DNA of 64,000 nucleotides, taken from Bacillota bacterium. Its GTDB lineage: Bacteria; Bacillota; Clostridia; Oscillospirales; Ruminococcaceae. The stretch lies in the NCBI GenBank assembly GCA_023418925.1, contig JAEZYS010000025.1, positions 3,946 to 67,945 on the forward strand, read 5' to 3'. This document shows, one piece after another, positions 63,971-64,000 of the stretch; within the stretch, counting starts at the first letter, position 1; each line of letters opens with the position of its first letter. The position numbers were made by a program, and so were the translations under genes. The notes under the pieces were generated by a model. It had not been told where the DNA came from, made no database searches, and saw nothing but the letters and a program-made list of their open reading frames with translations.

Positions 63971-64000
63971 TCACGCCACATTGGCGTAATGAAATTCCAT
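63971..64000 (-). CDS. Possible transposase C-terminus (partial)
   Basis: Only nine codons and a stop are visible on the minus strand (MEFHYANVA, TGA at 63971-63973). The frame is open to the window edge. Placement beside the IS3-like terminal repeat suggests the end of an orfB-type transposase. The evidence is weak because so little is visible. Confidence 0.3.
   Translation of the reverse strand: MEFHYANVA

Larger units (their letters stand above)
63891..64000 (-). mobile_element. Probable end of an IS3-family insertion sequence
   Basis: The block CCTGTCAAGTAGACAG at 63891 resembles IS3-family terminal repeats; on minus it is preceded by a T-run and a stem-loop (63937-63968). The frame on minus from 64000 reads MEFHYANVA, then stop, which resembles a transposase C-terminus. 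The element is cut by the window edge. Confidence 0.45.

Overview
This window is chromosomal DNA from an AT-rich, low-GC Gram-positive anaerobe of the class Clostridia. The best fit is a Ruminococcus-like member of the Oscillospiraceae. The evidence is a SCIFF peptide with its radical SAM maturase, a rimP-nusA-ylxR-L7Ae-infB-rbfA-nrnA-truB-ribF operon of Gram-positive order, TIGR04086, DUF6076, DUF1015 and DUF6512 proteins, a type A RNase P RNA, frequent TTG starts and AGGAGG ribosome sites. The genus is inferred; the class is well supported. No tRNA, rRNA 16S/23S/5S, CRISPR array or prophage was seen. The only mobile-element trace is a probable IS3-family end at the right edge.

Layout. 1-3.6 kb is a plus-strand run: DHFR tail, sirtuin, NadC, a small radical SAM protein and an aldose epimerase. 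3.6-6.9 kb holds, on minus, a response regulator with a degenerate receiver and an oversized flagellin gene with a sigma-D promoter and a long structured leader carrying CsrA-like sites. 7-11 kb is a heterodimeric ABC exporter. 11-14.4 kb has a previously unlisted 22-residue Asn-rich microprotein gene, an amidohydrolase/MATE operon and two small membrane proteins. 14.6-24.4 kb is the translation and transcription-factor operon ending in gltX. 24.5-29.2 kb is a GldA/GldF/GldG-like ABC-2 system with a DUF4340 protein. 29.4-31.1 kb is a small orphan gene and murA.

31.1-44.8 kb is rich in signalling: a PAS-GGDEF-EAL protein, an OmpR/histidine-kinase pair, the secA-DUF1015-comFB operon, rnpB, a DUF421 protein and a Cache-HAMP-GGDEF-EAL protein. 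45-50 kb carries two cell-wall proteins related to GHL10 glycoside hydrolases, one fused to an amidase. 50-53.4 kb is yajC, TIGR04086, the SCIFF precursor, its maturase and a TetR regulator. 53.4-56.6 kb is a minus-strand set that looks like a SleC-type protein split over separate genes. 56.8-63.9 kb contains a DUF6076 protein, an unknown protein, shikimate kinase and a two-gene 2-hydroxyacyl-CoA dehydratase activase/subunit system.

How the parts may work together (inference): flagellin under sigma-D and CsrA-like control, two EAL phosphodiesterase-type proteins and a ComFB protein suggest a c-di-GMP-linked motility theme. The SCIFF locus is a ranthipeptide system with a stem-loop terminator between precursor and maturase. 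The small genes absent from normal ORF calling (Asn-rich microprotein, SCIFF precursor, possible frameshifted 37-residue ORF) and the unusual translation starts (ribF, DUF1015) are the parts most worth a second look.
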